From J051 sp040289295 (GTDB lineage Bacteria; Armatimonadota; Fimbriimonadia; Fimbriimonadales; ATM1): 60,867 nucleotides of DNA. Position numbers and translations under genes: made by a program. Each line of letters starts with the position of its first letter. Position 1 is the first letter of the stretch. This document shows, one piece after another, positions 40,866-50,400 of this stretch. The notes under the pieces were generated by a model. The model ran no database searches. It was not told where the DNA came from and worked only from the letters and a program-made list of their open reading frames with translations. The stretch is taken from the NCBI GenBank assembly GCA_040289295.1, contig PSLA01000013.1, positions 1 to 60,867 on the forward strand. The letters are read 5' to 3'.

Positions 40866-42709
40866 TGCGTTCGGGAGCCTCGCTTGAGGACGCCCATGAG
40901 GCGGTTGCGAAACGCCTGAAGGCGCTTCCCGCACAGCCCGGCTGCTACATCTTCAAAGATGAGAAGGGCCGAGTGCTGTACGTGGGCAAGGCGCTGTCGT
41001 TGCGAAGCCGCGTTCGTTCGTATTTCCAGAAGTCGTCAAACCTCGGTGCTCGCATCGCGAGAATGGTATCGCAGATTCGGGACATGGAGTGGATGGTCGT
41101 GGACAGCGAGTTAGAGGCGCTCGTCCTCGAGTGCACACTCATCAAGCAGCATCGGCCTCCGTTCAACGTTCGCCTGCGCGACGACAAAAGTTACCCCTAC
41201 ATCGTCGTGACGAACGAGCCGTTTCCTCGAGTCATGTTCACGCGCAGGCTACGCAAGGATGGCTCGCGGTACTTCGGTCCCTTTACGAGCGCGCAAGCCG
41301 TACGCGAGACCCTCACGCTGTTGCACAAGGTGTTCAGGCTGATTCCGTGTTGCAAGAGTTGGAGCGGCGAGGCGGTTCAGCGCCCATGTTTATATTATCA
41401 CATGGGGCAATGCCTGGCTCCATGCGCTGGTCTCGCTTCCCGCGACGAGTACGAGCGCGAGTTGCGAAATGTGCGGCAGTTCCTCGAGGGCAAGCAGGAC
41501 TCGTTGCTGAAGGATTTCAGGCGGCGGATGGAGCGGGCTGTGGATTCGCTCGACTTTGAAGGAGCGGCGCGCCTGCGCGACGCGATGGGATGGATCGAGC
41601 AGGTGCTGGAGCGGCAGAAGGTGGTAGGGCACGGTCAACGAGACCAAGACGCCGTTGCGCTGGTGCGCGACGACCAAGGCACGGCAGTGCAGATGTTCTA
41701 CGTCCGGGGCGGCAAACTGATGGGGCAGCGGATGTTCTATTTGGACGGCACCGGTGACCGCAGTCCAGCCGAGGCTGTGCAAGAGTTCGTGAAGCAGTAC
41801 TATGCCGACGCACCCGAGGTGCCCCAAGAGGTGTTGCTGCCCGTCGAAATCGAAGAGCGCGCAATCATCGAATCATGGTTGCGAAGCAAACGCGGACGTG
41901 CGGTTCGGGTTGAGATTCCCAAACGTGGAGACAAGCTGAAGTTGCTCGAGTTAGCGGCTACCAACGCGGAACTGGCGCTTGAGCAGATGCGCCAACAGAA
42001 AGAGAACCAAGCGGCGTGGGCGGAAGAGGCAATGCAAGAACTGCATGAGAAGCTGAGTCTGCCGTCTCCGCCGTGGCGCATCGAGGGATTCGACATCTCG
42101 AACATCGCGGGCAGCGCGCCTGTGGCTTCGATGGTTGTGTTCGAGCAGGGCCAGGCTGCAAAGGATGAATACCGGCGGTTCCGAATCCGCTACAATCCCG
42201 AATCGCCGGATGACTTTGCGATGATGCGTGAGGCGGTCTTGCGAAGGTTTAGAGCATGGAAAGAGGGCGAGGAGGGATTTCAGAAACTGCCGGACCTGCT
42301 TGTGATTGACGGAGGGCGTGGTCAGTTGCAAGCGGCTCTCCAGGCGCAGGGCGAGATGGGGCTGACGGTGCCCACGATCGGACTGGCGAAGCGGCGCGAG
42401 CAGATCTTTCAGCCTGGTGTGCCGCAACCATTGGAGCTCCCGCTGAGCTCTGCAGGGCTTGTTTTGCTTCGGCGGCTTCGTGACGAGGCTCACCGTTTCG
42501 CGCTGTCCTATCACCGAAAGCTTCGTAACAAGCGCATGTTTGGGAACCCGCTTGATGAGGTGCCGGGCATCGGGCCGAAGCGAAGGCGGCTGCTGCTCCG
42601 CGCGTTTGGTTCCCTCGAGGGGATTCGGCGTGCCGCGGTGGACGACATAGCCGCCGTCCCTACGATGACTCGCGCCTTGGCGCAACGAGTGAAGGAGGCT
42701 TTGGAGTGA
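40865..42709 (+). CDS. uvrC: Excinuclease ABC subunit C
   Basis: UvrC cuts DNA on both sides of a UvrB-bound lesion. The 614-residue protein has the GIY-YIG nuclease (about 20-100; here PGCYIF and VLYVGKA), a Cys-rich cluster CCKSW and YYHMGQCLAPC that may hold an Fe-S centre, UvrB-binding KDFRRRMERAVDSLDFEGAA, the RNase H-like domain (GFDISNIAGSAPVASMVVF, LLVIDGGRGQL, RDEAHRFAL) and a C-terminal double helix-hairpin-helix (VPGIGPKRRRLLL). ATG 40865 overlaps the DedA stop; GTG 40862 is an alternative. Confidence 0.96.
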   Translation: MRSGASLEDAHEAVAKRLKALPAQPGCYIFKDEKGRVLYVGKALSLRSRVRSYFQKSSNLGARIARMVSQIRDMEWMVVDSELEALVLECTLIKQHRPPFNVRLRDDKSYPYIVVTNEPFPRVMFTRRLRKDGSRYFGPFTSAQAVRETLTLLHKVFRLIPCCKSWSGEAVQRPCLYYHMGQCLAPCAGLASRDEYERELRNVRQFLEGKQDSLLKDFRRRMERAVDSLDFEGAARLRDAMGWIEQVLERQKVVGHGQRDQDAVALVRDDQGTAVQMFYVRGGKLMGQRMFYLDGTGDRSPAEAVQEFVKQYYADAPEVPQEVLLPVEIEERAIIESWLRSKRGRAVRVEIPKRGDKLKLLELAATNAELALEQMRQQKENQAAWAEEAMQELHEKLSLPSPPWRIEGFDISNIAGSAPVASMVVFEQGQAAKDEYRRFRIRYNPESPDDFAMMREAVLRRFRAWKEGEEGFQKLPDLLVIDGGRGQLQAALQAQGEMGLTVPTIGLAKRREQIFQPGVPQPLELPLSSAGLVLLRRLRDEAHRFALSYHRKLRNKRMFGNPLDEVPGIGPKRRRLLLRAFGSLEGIRRAAVDDIAAVPTMTRALAQRVKEALE

Positions 42710-44133
42710 TGATGCGAGGCGACACTCCCCTTTCCCTGCAGGGAGAGGGGTTGGGGGTGAGGGCGGGCCACAGGAGACCGCTACTCGCCGAGCAGTTTCT
42801 CTCGCGCGTGCCCTGGGCCGTCAAGGTTGTCGCCGTGGGGGCGCTCGCATTCGCTGCTCAGATTGCACATGCACAGGTGTTTGGCCTGCCCCCCGAGGTG
42901 CGCCAGGCGCACCAGTCGCTCGCAGGTGTCGTGATGAGCGCGCATGTGTCGGGCAAGGGCATCGGAGGCGTGGGCTGGAAGCTTTACTTCGAAACCGCCG
43001 AAAGGTTCAGGCTCGACTTGGAGCGCGGCGGAACGACGGAGCGCGTCGTGCTCGTCGAGGGCGAGCGAGTCACTGCTTATGAACGCGCATCTAATCAGTA
43101 CACCGCGAAACGCGTATCAGGGCGCATGTTCGACGGACTTACCGCCGTTCTCGGCTCGCTCGACCCGCTGCTTGAGGTGTTCATTGAGCCGGCAACCGGT
43201 CTCATGAGCTTTCTTTCCGGTTTCGGGCCACTGGAGTTCTCTCGCGTTGAAGGCGACGTGCCGGTCTATCGCGCTGTGCCCCAGGAGGGTTACGCCGTCG
43301 AAATCGAGGTCGGAATCTCGGACTACCTCCTGCGTCGGCTGACGCTCCGCTCGCCGCAAGGCGTGGACGCGGAGTGGCGAGTTACCGTCGAAAAGGGGGA
43401 CTTGGACGTGCCGCTACGCTTTGCACCGCCCGAAGGCGCGCAGCGCGTGGAGGCGCTTGGCGTCGTCGGCGATCCGCCCGCCTTTGCGGAAGGCGCCCTC
43501 GTTGTGGTGCAGCGGTCAAAGGAGGCGTACCAGAACGTGCCGACTCTGATGTATTCCTCGCGTTCGTATCAGTTTACCGATGGTCGGCAGCGAACGTTGA
43601 AGTCGAACGGTTGGTGGGAGCGAGGCGGGCGATTTCGCTTCGGCGTTACATTAGACAGTCCCTCTCGATCGTTTGCCGTGCTGTACGATGGGAGGCTGCT
43701 CGTCGGCTGGGACAGAGTGGAGCGGCAAGTCTATCGAGGGATTGTGCTGCGCGAAGAGGCGTTCGATCGCATTCGTCGCACGGTAAGCGTGATGGAGCCA
43801 TTGATGGTTGCCCTGCTGTCGGGCGCGGACCCGTGGCGCGCACTCGCCTCATCCGGAGCAAAGGTGTCGCTGCGCTCTGAACCTGCAGTGCTCGGGGGCA
43901 AGGAACACGACGTGCTGGACATCGAGCAGAGCGAAGGGTGGCGAGCCGTGGTGTACGTGCGTCGTGACGGGCTGATCAGCCGAATCGAGCGCTCGCAACG
44001 CGTCGAAGAGAGCACGACCTTCGCCGAGACGGTTCTGTACGACTACTTTATCGTGGGCGAGCCGATTCCTTCGTCCGCGTGGGACATCGGCACGCCAAAG
44101 GAATTGACACCCGTCGGCTGGCCGCCAGGTTAG
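42709..44133 (+). CDS. Exported protein with two LolA/DUF2092-like units
   Basis: The 474-residue product (from ATG 42709) has a predicted export signal only after about 30 residues (VVAVGALAFAAQIAHAQVFG). Two similar beta-rich units follow, one around 45-240 (KLYFETAERFRLDLERG, VTAYERASNQYTAKRV) and one around 270-460 (WWERGGRFRFGVTLDS, RLLVGWDRVERQVYRG). They resemble the half-barrel fold of LolA and outer-membrane lipoprotein-sorting proteins. The N-terminal PLSLQGEGLGVRAG segment is translated from a dispersed palindromic repeat, so GTG 42808 may be the native start. GGAGG ten bases before ATG 42709 and overlap with uvrC favour the long form. Confidence 0.65.
   Translation: MMRGDTPLSLQGEGLGVRAGHRRPLLAEQFLSRVPWAVKVVAVGALAFAAQIAHAQVFGLPPEVRQAHQSLAGVVMSAHVSGKGIGGVGWKLYFETAERFRLDLERGGTTERVVLVEGERVTAYERASNQYTAKRVSGRMFDGLTAVLGSLDPLLEVFIEPATGLMSFLSGFGPLEFSRVEGDVPVYRAVPQEGYAVEIEVGISDYLLRRLTLRSPQGVDAEWRVTVEKGDLDVPLRFAPPEGAQRVEALGVVGDPPAFAEGALVVVQRSKEAYQNVPTLMYSSRSYQFTDGRQRTLKSNGWWERGGRFRFGVTLDSPSRSFAVLYDGRLLVGWDRVERQVYRGIVLREEAFDRIRRTVSVMEPLMVALLSGADPWRALASSGAKVSLRSEPAVLGGKEHDVLDIEQSEGWRAVVYVRRDGLISRIERSQRVEESTTFAETVLYDYFIVGEPIPSSAWDIGTPKELTPVGWPPG
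42727..42763 (+). repeat. REP-like palindromic repeat copy inside a gene
   Basis: CCCCTTTCCCTGCAGGGAGA, then GGGGTTGGGGGTGAGGG, forms an imperfect palindrome with a GTGAGGG tail. It is related to the copies at 47311-47341 and 58725-58797. Translated here, it adds the peptide PLSLQGEGLGVR to the N-terminus of the LolA-like protein. Confidence 0.7.
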
Positions 44134-45614
44134 CGAGAGACCGTCCATACATGGGCGCCCGGTTCGAACCGGCGTGACCAATCGCGGCCGCCTTGCTTCA
44201 CAACCAGCGTGAAAGTCGCGTCGGTCTCAATTCGGATGACCGGAGGGACAAAGCGAGAAGTGCGTCGCTCGCATACGAGGGAGACGTTCGCGGCGCCAAA
44301 CCGCAGGTTCTTCAAGCCGTGCCTGTCCCGGCGCCAAAGGGACCAAGAGACAGTTTTGTTCGCTGCGTTTACCTCGATGCCGATCAGCGCCTCGATTAGC
44401 CCGGCGACGGTGATGGGGCCTGCGGCAAGCGCGCTTTCGTGAGACTCGGGCGCGGGTCGCAGCGTGTCCGGGCCGTAGTCGCTGAACATCTTCCCCGTCC
44501 CCTCGGCGTTTCGCTGGATCGCACGCAGGAATCCTTCCACTGCGTAAGCCGCTTGCTCACGCTTACCTGAGTCGAGCAGGCCCCGGGCAACCAGGTACGC
44601 GAACAGGGGCTTCGCACCGGCGTCGCCCCGGTATTGCGAATGACGGTAGGGTAGGAGCGGCCAAGACAATCTGCGCCCGAAGAGGTCGGCGGAGGCGAGA
44701 GCGCCACACAGGCGATTCGTTGTGGTCTCGTCGAGCGTACCGCCGAGCAGCGCCCACGTAGTAACAAGCGACGGCTGTTCCGCGGGAGTGTCGCCATTGT
44801 CTCTTCCGACCGGCATGGCGAACTCCTCGTGCCACAGCGCGGCGAGCTTGGCAGCGTCTTGCCTCAACAGGCGGCGATAGAGGGCAGCAGACTGGCGCAA
44901 ATCAAGCGCGTCGGCGCAGCGCACGAGGTATGCGTTTGCCTGGATTGAGAGTGCGAGTGCCTCTGCAGAAACTAGAATGGATGGAGCCGGGCTAACCGGC
45001 AGCACCGAGTAGTCGGGCGGCACGAAGCGGGGCCCTCCGCGCGTCTTGATGATGGGTTGGCGCGTTTTTGGGTCGAGCAGGATCGCCCCGGTTTCAGGGT
45101 CGGTTTCCGCCTCAGATTCGACGTGGCCATACAGCGACTCGAGGAACGCTTGCCTTCGCACCGCCGGTGAGAAACACGCCTCAAGGACCGCGCGGTCTCC
45201 GCTTAGGAGGTAGGCGTCGTAAATTGCCAGCGGCGCAAGCGGCGGGCCGACGGCTGCCCCCTCTGGGGCGCCGGTTGAAACTGAAATAACTCGTGGCGCC
45301 TTGCCCGTAGGTTCGACCGTCTGGAGCACGAACCTCAGTGTCTCGTTCGACGGAGCCGCCTTCCAACCCCATTTGCTGAACAGCGTGATCGCGACGGCGT
45401 CATCGAAGGCTATTTCCCCGTTTGGTGCGGCGTACCGCGGGGGAAATAGCGCAAGGCGCACATCCTCACGCACGCACGCATGATAAGCCTCCCACGTCTT
45501 CCAGTACAGAGCGATGAAGCCGGGATCGTCCTCCAGAATCGGCTCGGGCGTTCCCGCACGCCAGCCGAGTTGTGGAGACATGGCGAGGGCGAGCGCGCCG
45601 ACGGGCAGAAGCAT
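44130..45614 (-). CDS. Exported (alpha/alpha)6-barrel glycosidase-like protein
   Basis: The 494-residue protein has an N-terminal signal (LLPVGALALAMSPQLGW). The helical body is rich in aromatic residues: LYWKTWEAYHACVRED, FDDAVAITLFSKWGW, LAPLAIYDAYLLSGDRAVLE and a C-terminal SHESALAAGPITVAGLIEAL. This layout is reminiscent of GH63/mannosylglycerate-hydrolase-like glycosidases, but catalytic acids cannot be assigned securely. ATG 45614 lies seven bases after TACACT; the longer open frame (to 46082) runs antisense to the DUF4397 gene and is rejected. The gene ends convergently, sharing four bases with the LolA-like gene. Confidence 0.55.
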   Translation of the reverse strand: MLLPVGALALAMSPQLGWRAGTPEPILEDDPGFIALYWKTWEAYHACVREDVRLALFPPRYAAPNGEIAFDDAVAITLFSKWGWKAAPSNETLRFVLQTVEPTGKAPRVISVSTGAPEGAAVGPPLAPLAIYDAYLLSGDRAVLEACFSPAVRRQAFLESLYGHVESEAETDPETGAILLDPKTRQPIIKTRGGPRFVPPDYSVLPVSPAPSILVSAEALALSIQANAYLVRCADALDLRQSAALYRRLLRQDAAKLAALWHEEFAMPVGRDNGDTPAEQPSLVTTWALLGGTLDETTTNRLCGALASADLFGRRLSWPLLPYRHSQYRGDAGAKPLFAYLVARGLLDSGKREQAAYAVEGFLRAIQRNAEGTGKMFSDYGPDTLRPAPESHESALAAGPITVAGLIEALIGIEVNAANKTVSWSLWRRDRHGLKNLRFGAANVSLVCERRTSRFVPPVIRIETDATFTLVVKQGGRDWSRRFEPGAHVWTVSR

Positions 45615-45621
45615 CCGATGA

Positions 45622-45627
45622 AGTGTA
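45622..45627 (-). promoter_or_regulatory. -10 hexamer close to start of the glycosidase-like gene
   Basis: TACACT on the minus strand ends seven bases before ATG 45614. The message would be leaderless or have a single 5' base. It is one base looser than the five exact cases. Confidence 0.4.
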
Positions 45628-45686
45628 CCCCTCCGCGTAACCGCCGGCCCCTCAGAGCGTCCAATGAGCGAGATGCGGAGACTCTT

Positions 45687-46370
45687 ATGACTATTGCTGT
45701 GCTGTTCCTCGCCTCCACGTTCACAGGCCAGGGCTTCGGCGGTCGGACGGGCTACGACCCTATCCCGCCGACAACCCAAAGTCCCGCGCAGGTGCGTTGG
45801 ATCAATGCCATGCCCGAGGAGAACGTTTACTTCCTCTATGTGGGCGCGTTCGGGCGCTACCTGCCCTATGGCCAGCGGACGACCTATGTGGAGGTCGAGG
45901 GGAAGCAAGTTGCCACCTATGTCGGCACGCTGCAGGGCGAGCGGATTGTGAACGACGTCACCGTTTCGATCCAGCCCGCCTATCCGCACACGATCATCTT
46001 CACCGGCACGCCTTCCGCGACCGGCACGTTCACGCCGATTGTGCATCGCGACTCGACGTATGGCCCGGCGGGCAAAGGGCAAGCGCAGTTCCAGATAATT
46101 AACGCACTGACCACAGGCCAGGCGATAGACGTGTATCTGGACGGCAAGCCGTGGGCGGGTGCACAGAACATCGCGTTCGGCAAGTCAACCAAGATGCTCG
46201 GCATAAGCCCGAAGGTCGTCGAGTTCGAAGTGCGCTCGGCAGTCGGTGGAGCGAGCCTGTTCAAGATGCAGTTCACCGCTCAGGGAGGCGTCCGTTACAC
46301 AGGTGTCGTCATGGGGAGCGTAGGCGCCCTCGGCAATCGCGGGCCGAGGCTGTTCTTCTACTCGTTCTGA
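45687..46370 (+). CDS. Exported DUF4397 protein
   Basis: The 227-residue protein has a short signal-like N-terminus (TIAVLFLASTFTGQGFG). Two beta-rich DUF4397-type units follow: one starting AQVRWINAMPEENVYFLYVG and one starting AQFQIINALTTGQAIDVYLD. DUF4397 domains occur in secreted or surface proteins and their role is unknown. ATG 45687 is chosen because earlier codons lie antisense to the divergent glycosidase-like gene. Its 3' end overlaps the convergent DprA-like gene by 13 bases. Confidence 0.75.
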   Translation: MTIAVLFLASTFTGQGFGGRTGYDPIPPTTQSPAQVRWINAMPEENVYFLYVGAFGRYLPYGQRTTYVEVEGKQVATYVGTLQGERIVNDVTVSIQPAYPHTIIFTGTPSATGTFTPIVHRDSTYGPAGKGQAQFQIINALTTGQAIDVYLDGKPWAGAQNIAFGKSTKMLGISPKVVEFEVRSAVGGASLFKMQFTAQGGVRYTGVVMGSVGALGNRGPRLFFYSF

Positions 46371-47260
46371 AACGGTAGCGGCGCCTCCGCATTCAGTGCC
46401 TCATCAAGCAGGTTTCTTAATTCGCTGGGGTGGCGAATCGGGCGAGCCCCGCTCCCCACAAGCGCAGCGTTGCCAGTTGAAGGGCGATCAGAGAGATATA
46501 CAAACACTGGACATAGCCGCGAGCGTATCGCGCCCACTGCAGCGTGCCAGCTCCCCCCTCGATTCAAACGACTCGCGACCACCACCGCCGCAACCGACGC
46601 CGCATACACCCAGCGGTTCCTTGTGAGCGCCTCGACCCGGTCGAACGGCGCGCCCTCCGGGTCGCGGCACGCGACGGGAAGCCTGTGATGACGCGCAGTT
46701 CCCGAGCCCGGAAGGAAGTGCAGCCCGATGCCTGCTCCTCGCAAGCCAAGCGTGTCCGCGCCCACGGCCCCTCCAGAGAACACCTGATAGCCCAATTGTG
46801 CGCACTCTTCACCGACGGCGAGAGCGAACCTGCGTTCATCTGCCGTTAGCACGCGACTGCCGACGATGGCGACCGCAGGCACGATTCCGTCGCCCGCGTA
46901 ACCCCGCGCCCACAGAAGCGGCGGTGCGTCTCTGCCAAGGTGCCGTCTGAGGCGAGCCGGGTAGCGCTTGCCCCACGGCGCCAGCATCGCCCAGCCACCC
47001 GCCGTGAGGCGTTCCCGCCGCTCCTCGGCGGCGGCGCGCAGGTTCTCGTCTCGAAGAAGGATCGCGGGCTCGCGATATCCACGATTGCCGAAGTGGTACG
47101 CAGCCGCCACGAAGGACGGTGCGTTTCTCAAGGTCGCGACGAGGTGCTTCCAGGAGCGCGGCTGGACGCGCGGCGCAGGACGTGTTCGCCACTCGTCGAA
47201 CAACGTCTGCCAAGCCAGTTCGAGAAGAGCTCCTTCCATCGCAGCATGCGCGTCGCGCAT
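46358..47260 (-). CDS. Divergent DprA/Smf-like (SLOG-fold) protein
   Basis: The 300-residue protein has an N-terminal helical part (ALLELAWQTLFDEWRTR), then YPARLRRHLGRDAPPLLWAR and the Rossmann-like core AVAIVGSRVLTADERRFALA with YQVFSGGAVGADTLGLRGAG. This matches the DprA/Smf order (short lead, GSR, SGGA). The later DprA glycine and YPxxN motifs are altered (GIGLHFLPGSG), and the C-terminal winged helix is not visible. It could load RecA on incoming ssDNA, or be a SLOG nucleotide-binding protein with another role. ATG 47260 or ATG 47239 may start it; a TACTCT hexamer lies ten bases before 47260. Confidence 0.65.
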   Translation of the reverse strand: MRDAHAAMEGALLELAWQTLFDEWRTRPAPRVQPRSWKHLVATLRNAPSFVAAAYHFGNRGYREPAILLRDENLRAAAEERRERLTAGGWAMLAPWGKRYPARLRRHLGRDAPPLLWARGYAGDGIVPAVAIVGSRVLTADERRFALAVGEECAQLGYQVFSGGAVGADTLGLRGAGIGLHFLPGSGTARHHRLPVACRDPEGAPFDRVEALTRNRWVYAASVAAVVVASRLNRGGSWHAAVGAIRSRLCPVFVYLSDRPSTGNAALVGSGARPIRHPSELRNLLDEALNAEAPLPFQNE

Positions 47261-47310
47261 GGGTTGCCTAAGAGTATGACTTGTGCCCGCGATGCAGTTT
47301 GCGCCTCTTC

Positions 47311-47341
47311 CTCTCCCTCCGGGACAGGGAGCAAGGGCAGG
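47311..47341. repeat. Degenerate copy of the CTCTCCCTC...GGGAGAGGG repeat
   Basis: CTCTCCCTCCGGGACAGGGA, then GCAAGGGCAGG, sits in the gap between the DprA-like gene and the GH38 gene. One arm carries changes compared with the 58725-58797 copies. Confidence 0.55.
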
Positions 47342-47421
47342 CGCCCCGCGACCCTTCGGAGTTTGCCGCAAGGTATCTTGACTGCAGGCTCGAGCCGCAA
47401 GGCTGAACCAGAATAGCCCCC

Positions 47422-50400
47422 ATGCTGAAGCACCCGCCATTGACCCGCAGCCGCATTCGACAGTTCGTGCGTGAGACGCTCGCGCGAGATCTCGTCGTTG
47501 CGACCGAGCCCTTGCGTACTTCAGTGAGCCTGCTCCCGCATCGGGACCGACGTGAGGCAGAAAAGGCGCGATTCGAACCTGTCGGCAAGGGCTTCGCCTG
47601 GGGACCAGTTTGGTCAACCGCCTGGTTTCGCGTGCAAGGGCGGGTGCCGAATTGGGAGGGGCTGGAGGTGTTCGCCTGCTTCGACGTGGGCGGCGAGTGC
47701 ACGGTGTGGGGTGAGGAAGCGCCGCTGCAGGGCGTTGACGGCAAGCATCGCCTCTTTCCCGTTGCCCGCCGGGCGCGCGGGGGAGAGAGCGTGGACCTGT
47801 TCGTGGAGGCATACGGCACGAATCCGAACGTGAGCGTTCACGGCAAGCCGACCGACCCGCCTGCGAAGCCGTTCGTCGTTGGGGATGTGCGGCTCGAAGC
47901 GATCGACGGTGACGTCTTTGACTTGCTGATGGACTGCTCGTTCGCCGAGCGCCTGCTTCAGTCCCTCGACGATCGTGACCCTCTTTCGGCGCGGTTATTG
48001 GTCGTGCTCAACGACGTCATCAACCTATATACAGACCGCCGCGCTGCGCAACGCTGCCGAAAGGCGCTCCGCGACGCGCTGGACGCTGAGCAGCCATCGC
48101 CTTATCACGTTCTAACCCCTGTGGGGCATGCACACTTGGATACCGCTTGGCTGTGGCCGCTTGACATCACCCGCAAGAAGATGGCGCACACTACCGCCAC
48201 GCAACTTGCCTTGATGGAGGAGTACCCTGAGCACCACTTCGTTCACAGCCAGGCTGCACAATACGAGTGGCTCGAACAGGAGTATCCGCCGCTGTTCGAC
48301 CGCGTCAAGCGAATGGTAAAGCATGGGCAATGGGAGCCGCTCGGGAGCATGTGGGTGGAGGCGGACACGAACTTGAGCGGCGGTGAGGCGCTCGTTCGAC
48401 AATTACTATACGGGAAACGCTACTTCCGCGATCAGTTCGGAATGGACACGAAGGACATATGGCTTCCGGACGGGTTCGGATACTCCGCCGCGCTGCCGCA
48501 GATCCTGCGACAGTGCGGGATTGAATATTTTCTTACGCAGAAAATTTCCTGGAACCAGTTCAATCGGTTTCCGCACACCACGTTTTGGTGGGAGGGAATT
48601 GACGGCAGCCGTGTGTTTGCGCACTTCCCACCGGCGAACACCTATACGGGGGACGCCTCACCCGAACAGCTGCGCAGGCATCTGACCGACAACAAAGACG
48701 CCGGTCGGTGCGACCGAGGGCTCTATCTGTTCGGTTTTGGCGACGGGGGTGGTGGGCCCACGCGCGAGCAGATCGAGTTCCTTCGACGCGCAGAGTGGAT
48801 GCCGGGAATGCCGAGAATCCATCGCACATCCGCGCTGGAGTTCTTCCAACAGGCCGCAGCGAATAGCCGCGACCTGCCAGTTTGGGTGGGCGAACTGTAT
48901 TTCGAGTTGCACCGGGGCACCTACACGACTCAAGCGTTCACGAAGCGCATGAACAGGTTGTGCGAGTTCCTGCTACGCGATGCAGAGGCCCTTTGCTGCT
49001 TATCGCACGGTTTTCCACAGGATTATCCGCAGGCGGAGCTGGAAAAGTTGTGGAAAACCGTTCTGCTCAACCAGTTCCACGATATTCTTCCCGGGAGCAG
49101 CATCAAGGAGGTGTACGACGAGTCTGCTCGTCAGTACGCCGAAGTTCGAGGGCGGGTGCAGTCCCTCATCGAGGAGCGCATTCGACAGGTGGCGTCGAAT
49201 CTGGAGTGCGACGTTGCCCACCCCGTAGCGATCTTTCACTTCGCCGAGGTGCAAAGCGAAGGCTCGATTCCGTGGAAGGGGAGATGGGCGCCGAAGTCGC
49301 TTGTGTGCGGAGGCGAGGTCGTACCAGTTCAGGTAGCGGATGACTTCGGCGAGCGGCGGCTTGTCTTCCAGGTCCCACAAGCAGCGCTTGGCGCAGTAGC
49401 GACCGCCTCGCTCGAATCTCGTCCTGCGCCGAGTTTGCCCCGCCTCCAGGCAAAGCCTCGGAGGTTGGAAAGTGCCGAGTGGGCGGTGCTGTTCGACCGC
49501 CACGGAAACATTCGAAGCATCCGGTCGGTCGAAGACGGCACGGAATACGTCGCCGAGGGCGAACTCGCGAACGTGTTTCAGTTGTTTCGAGACCAGCCGC
49601 TGTTCTGGGATGCATGGGATGTGGACGCGTTCGCTTTCGAGCAATGTGAACCGTTGCTGAGGAGCGAGCGATTCGAGGTCGTCGAGGAAGGGCCTGTGCG
49701 TTGCGCGGTCATGGTGGAGCGCCAGTTCGGCAAGAGCCGCATTCTGCAGCGCATCAGCCTCGGGCCTACGCCGGGCATTCGGTTCGACACGCTGGTGGAC
49801 TGGTACGAGGACGAACGGATGCTCAAGGTGGCATTTCCAGTGAACGTTCGCTCGTCCACCGCCAGATACGAGATACAGTTTGGCAATATCGAGCGACCGA
49901 CCCACCGCAACACCTCTTGGGACGTTGCCCGATTCGAGGTGTGCGCGCAGAAGTGGGTGGACGTGAGCGAAGGGGACATCGGTGTTGCGCTGTTGAACGA
50001 CGCTAAGTACGGCCACGACGTGTTGGGCAATGTGTTGCGCCTCACATTGCTTCGCTCGCCAATGGCTCCGGACCCGACGTCGGATCGTGGAAGACATCGT
50101 TTCACCTATGTTTTGCTGCCGCACTTCGGGCCATACAATTGGGCAGGCGTTGTTCAGGCGGCGTACGCGCTCAACGCGCCTGTGCACGCGGTGTTGATCG
50201 AACCGCACGAGGGAAGCGGCCACCGCGATCCGCTGGTGTGGTGTGAGGACAGGAACATCGTTGTGGAGAGCGTGAAGAAGGCAGAGTGCTCCGATTCGGT
50301 CATCGTCCGGTTGTACGAGTGCCATAACGCTCGAGGCAGGGCGGAGCTGCTTTCTTCAAGGCGTATCGCCCATGCAGAGCGCACGAACATGATGGAGGAG

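Noticed and set aside
45480..45686. N-terminal extension of the DUF4397 gene
   Set aside because: It lies antisense to the signal peptide of the divergent glycosidase-like gene; the signal-like ATG at 45687 is better.
47261..47812. N-terminal extension of the DprA-like gene
   Set aside because: It runs antisense to the conserved N-terminus of the GH38 gene and through a repeat.
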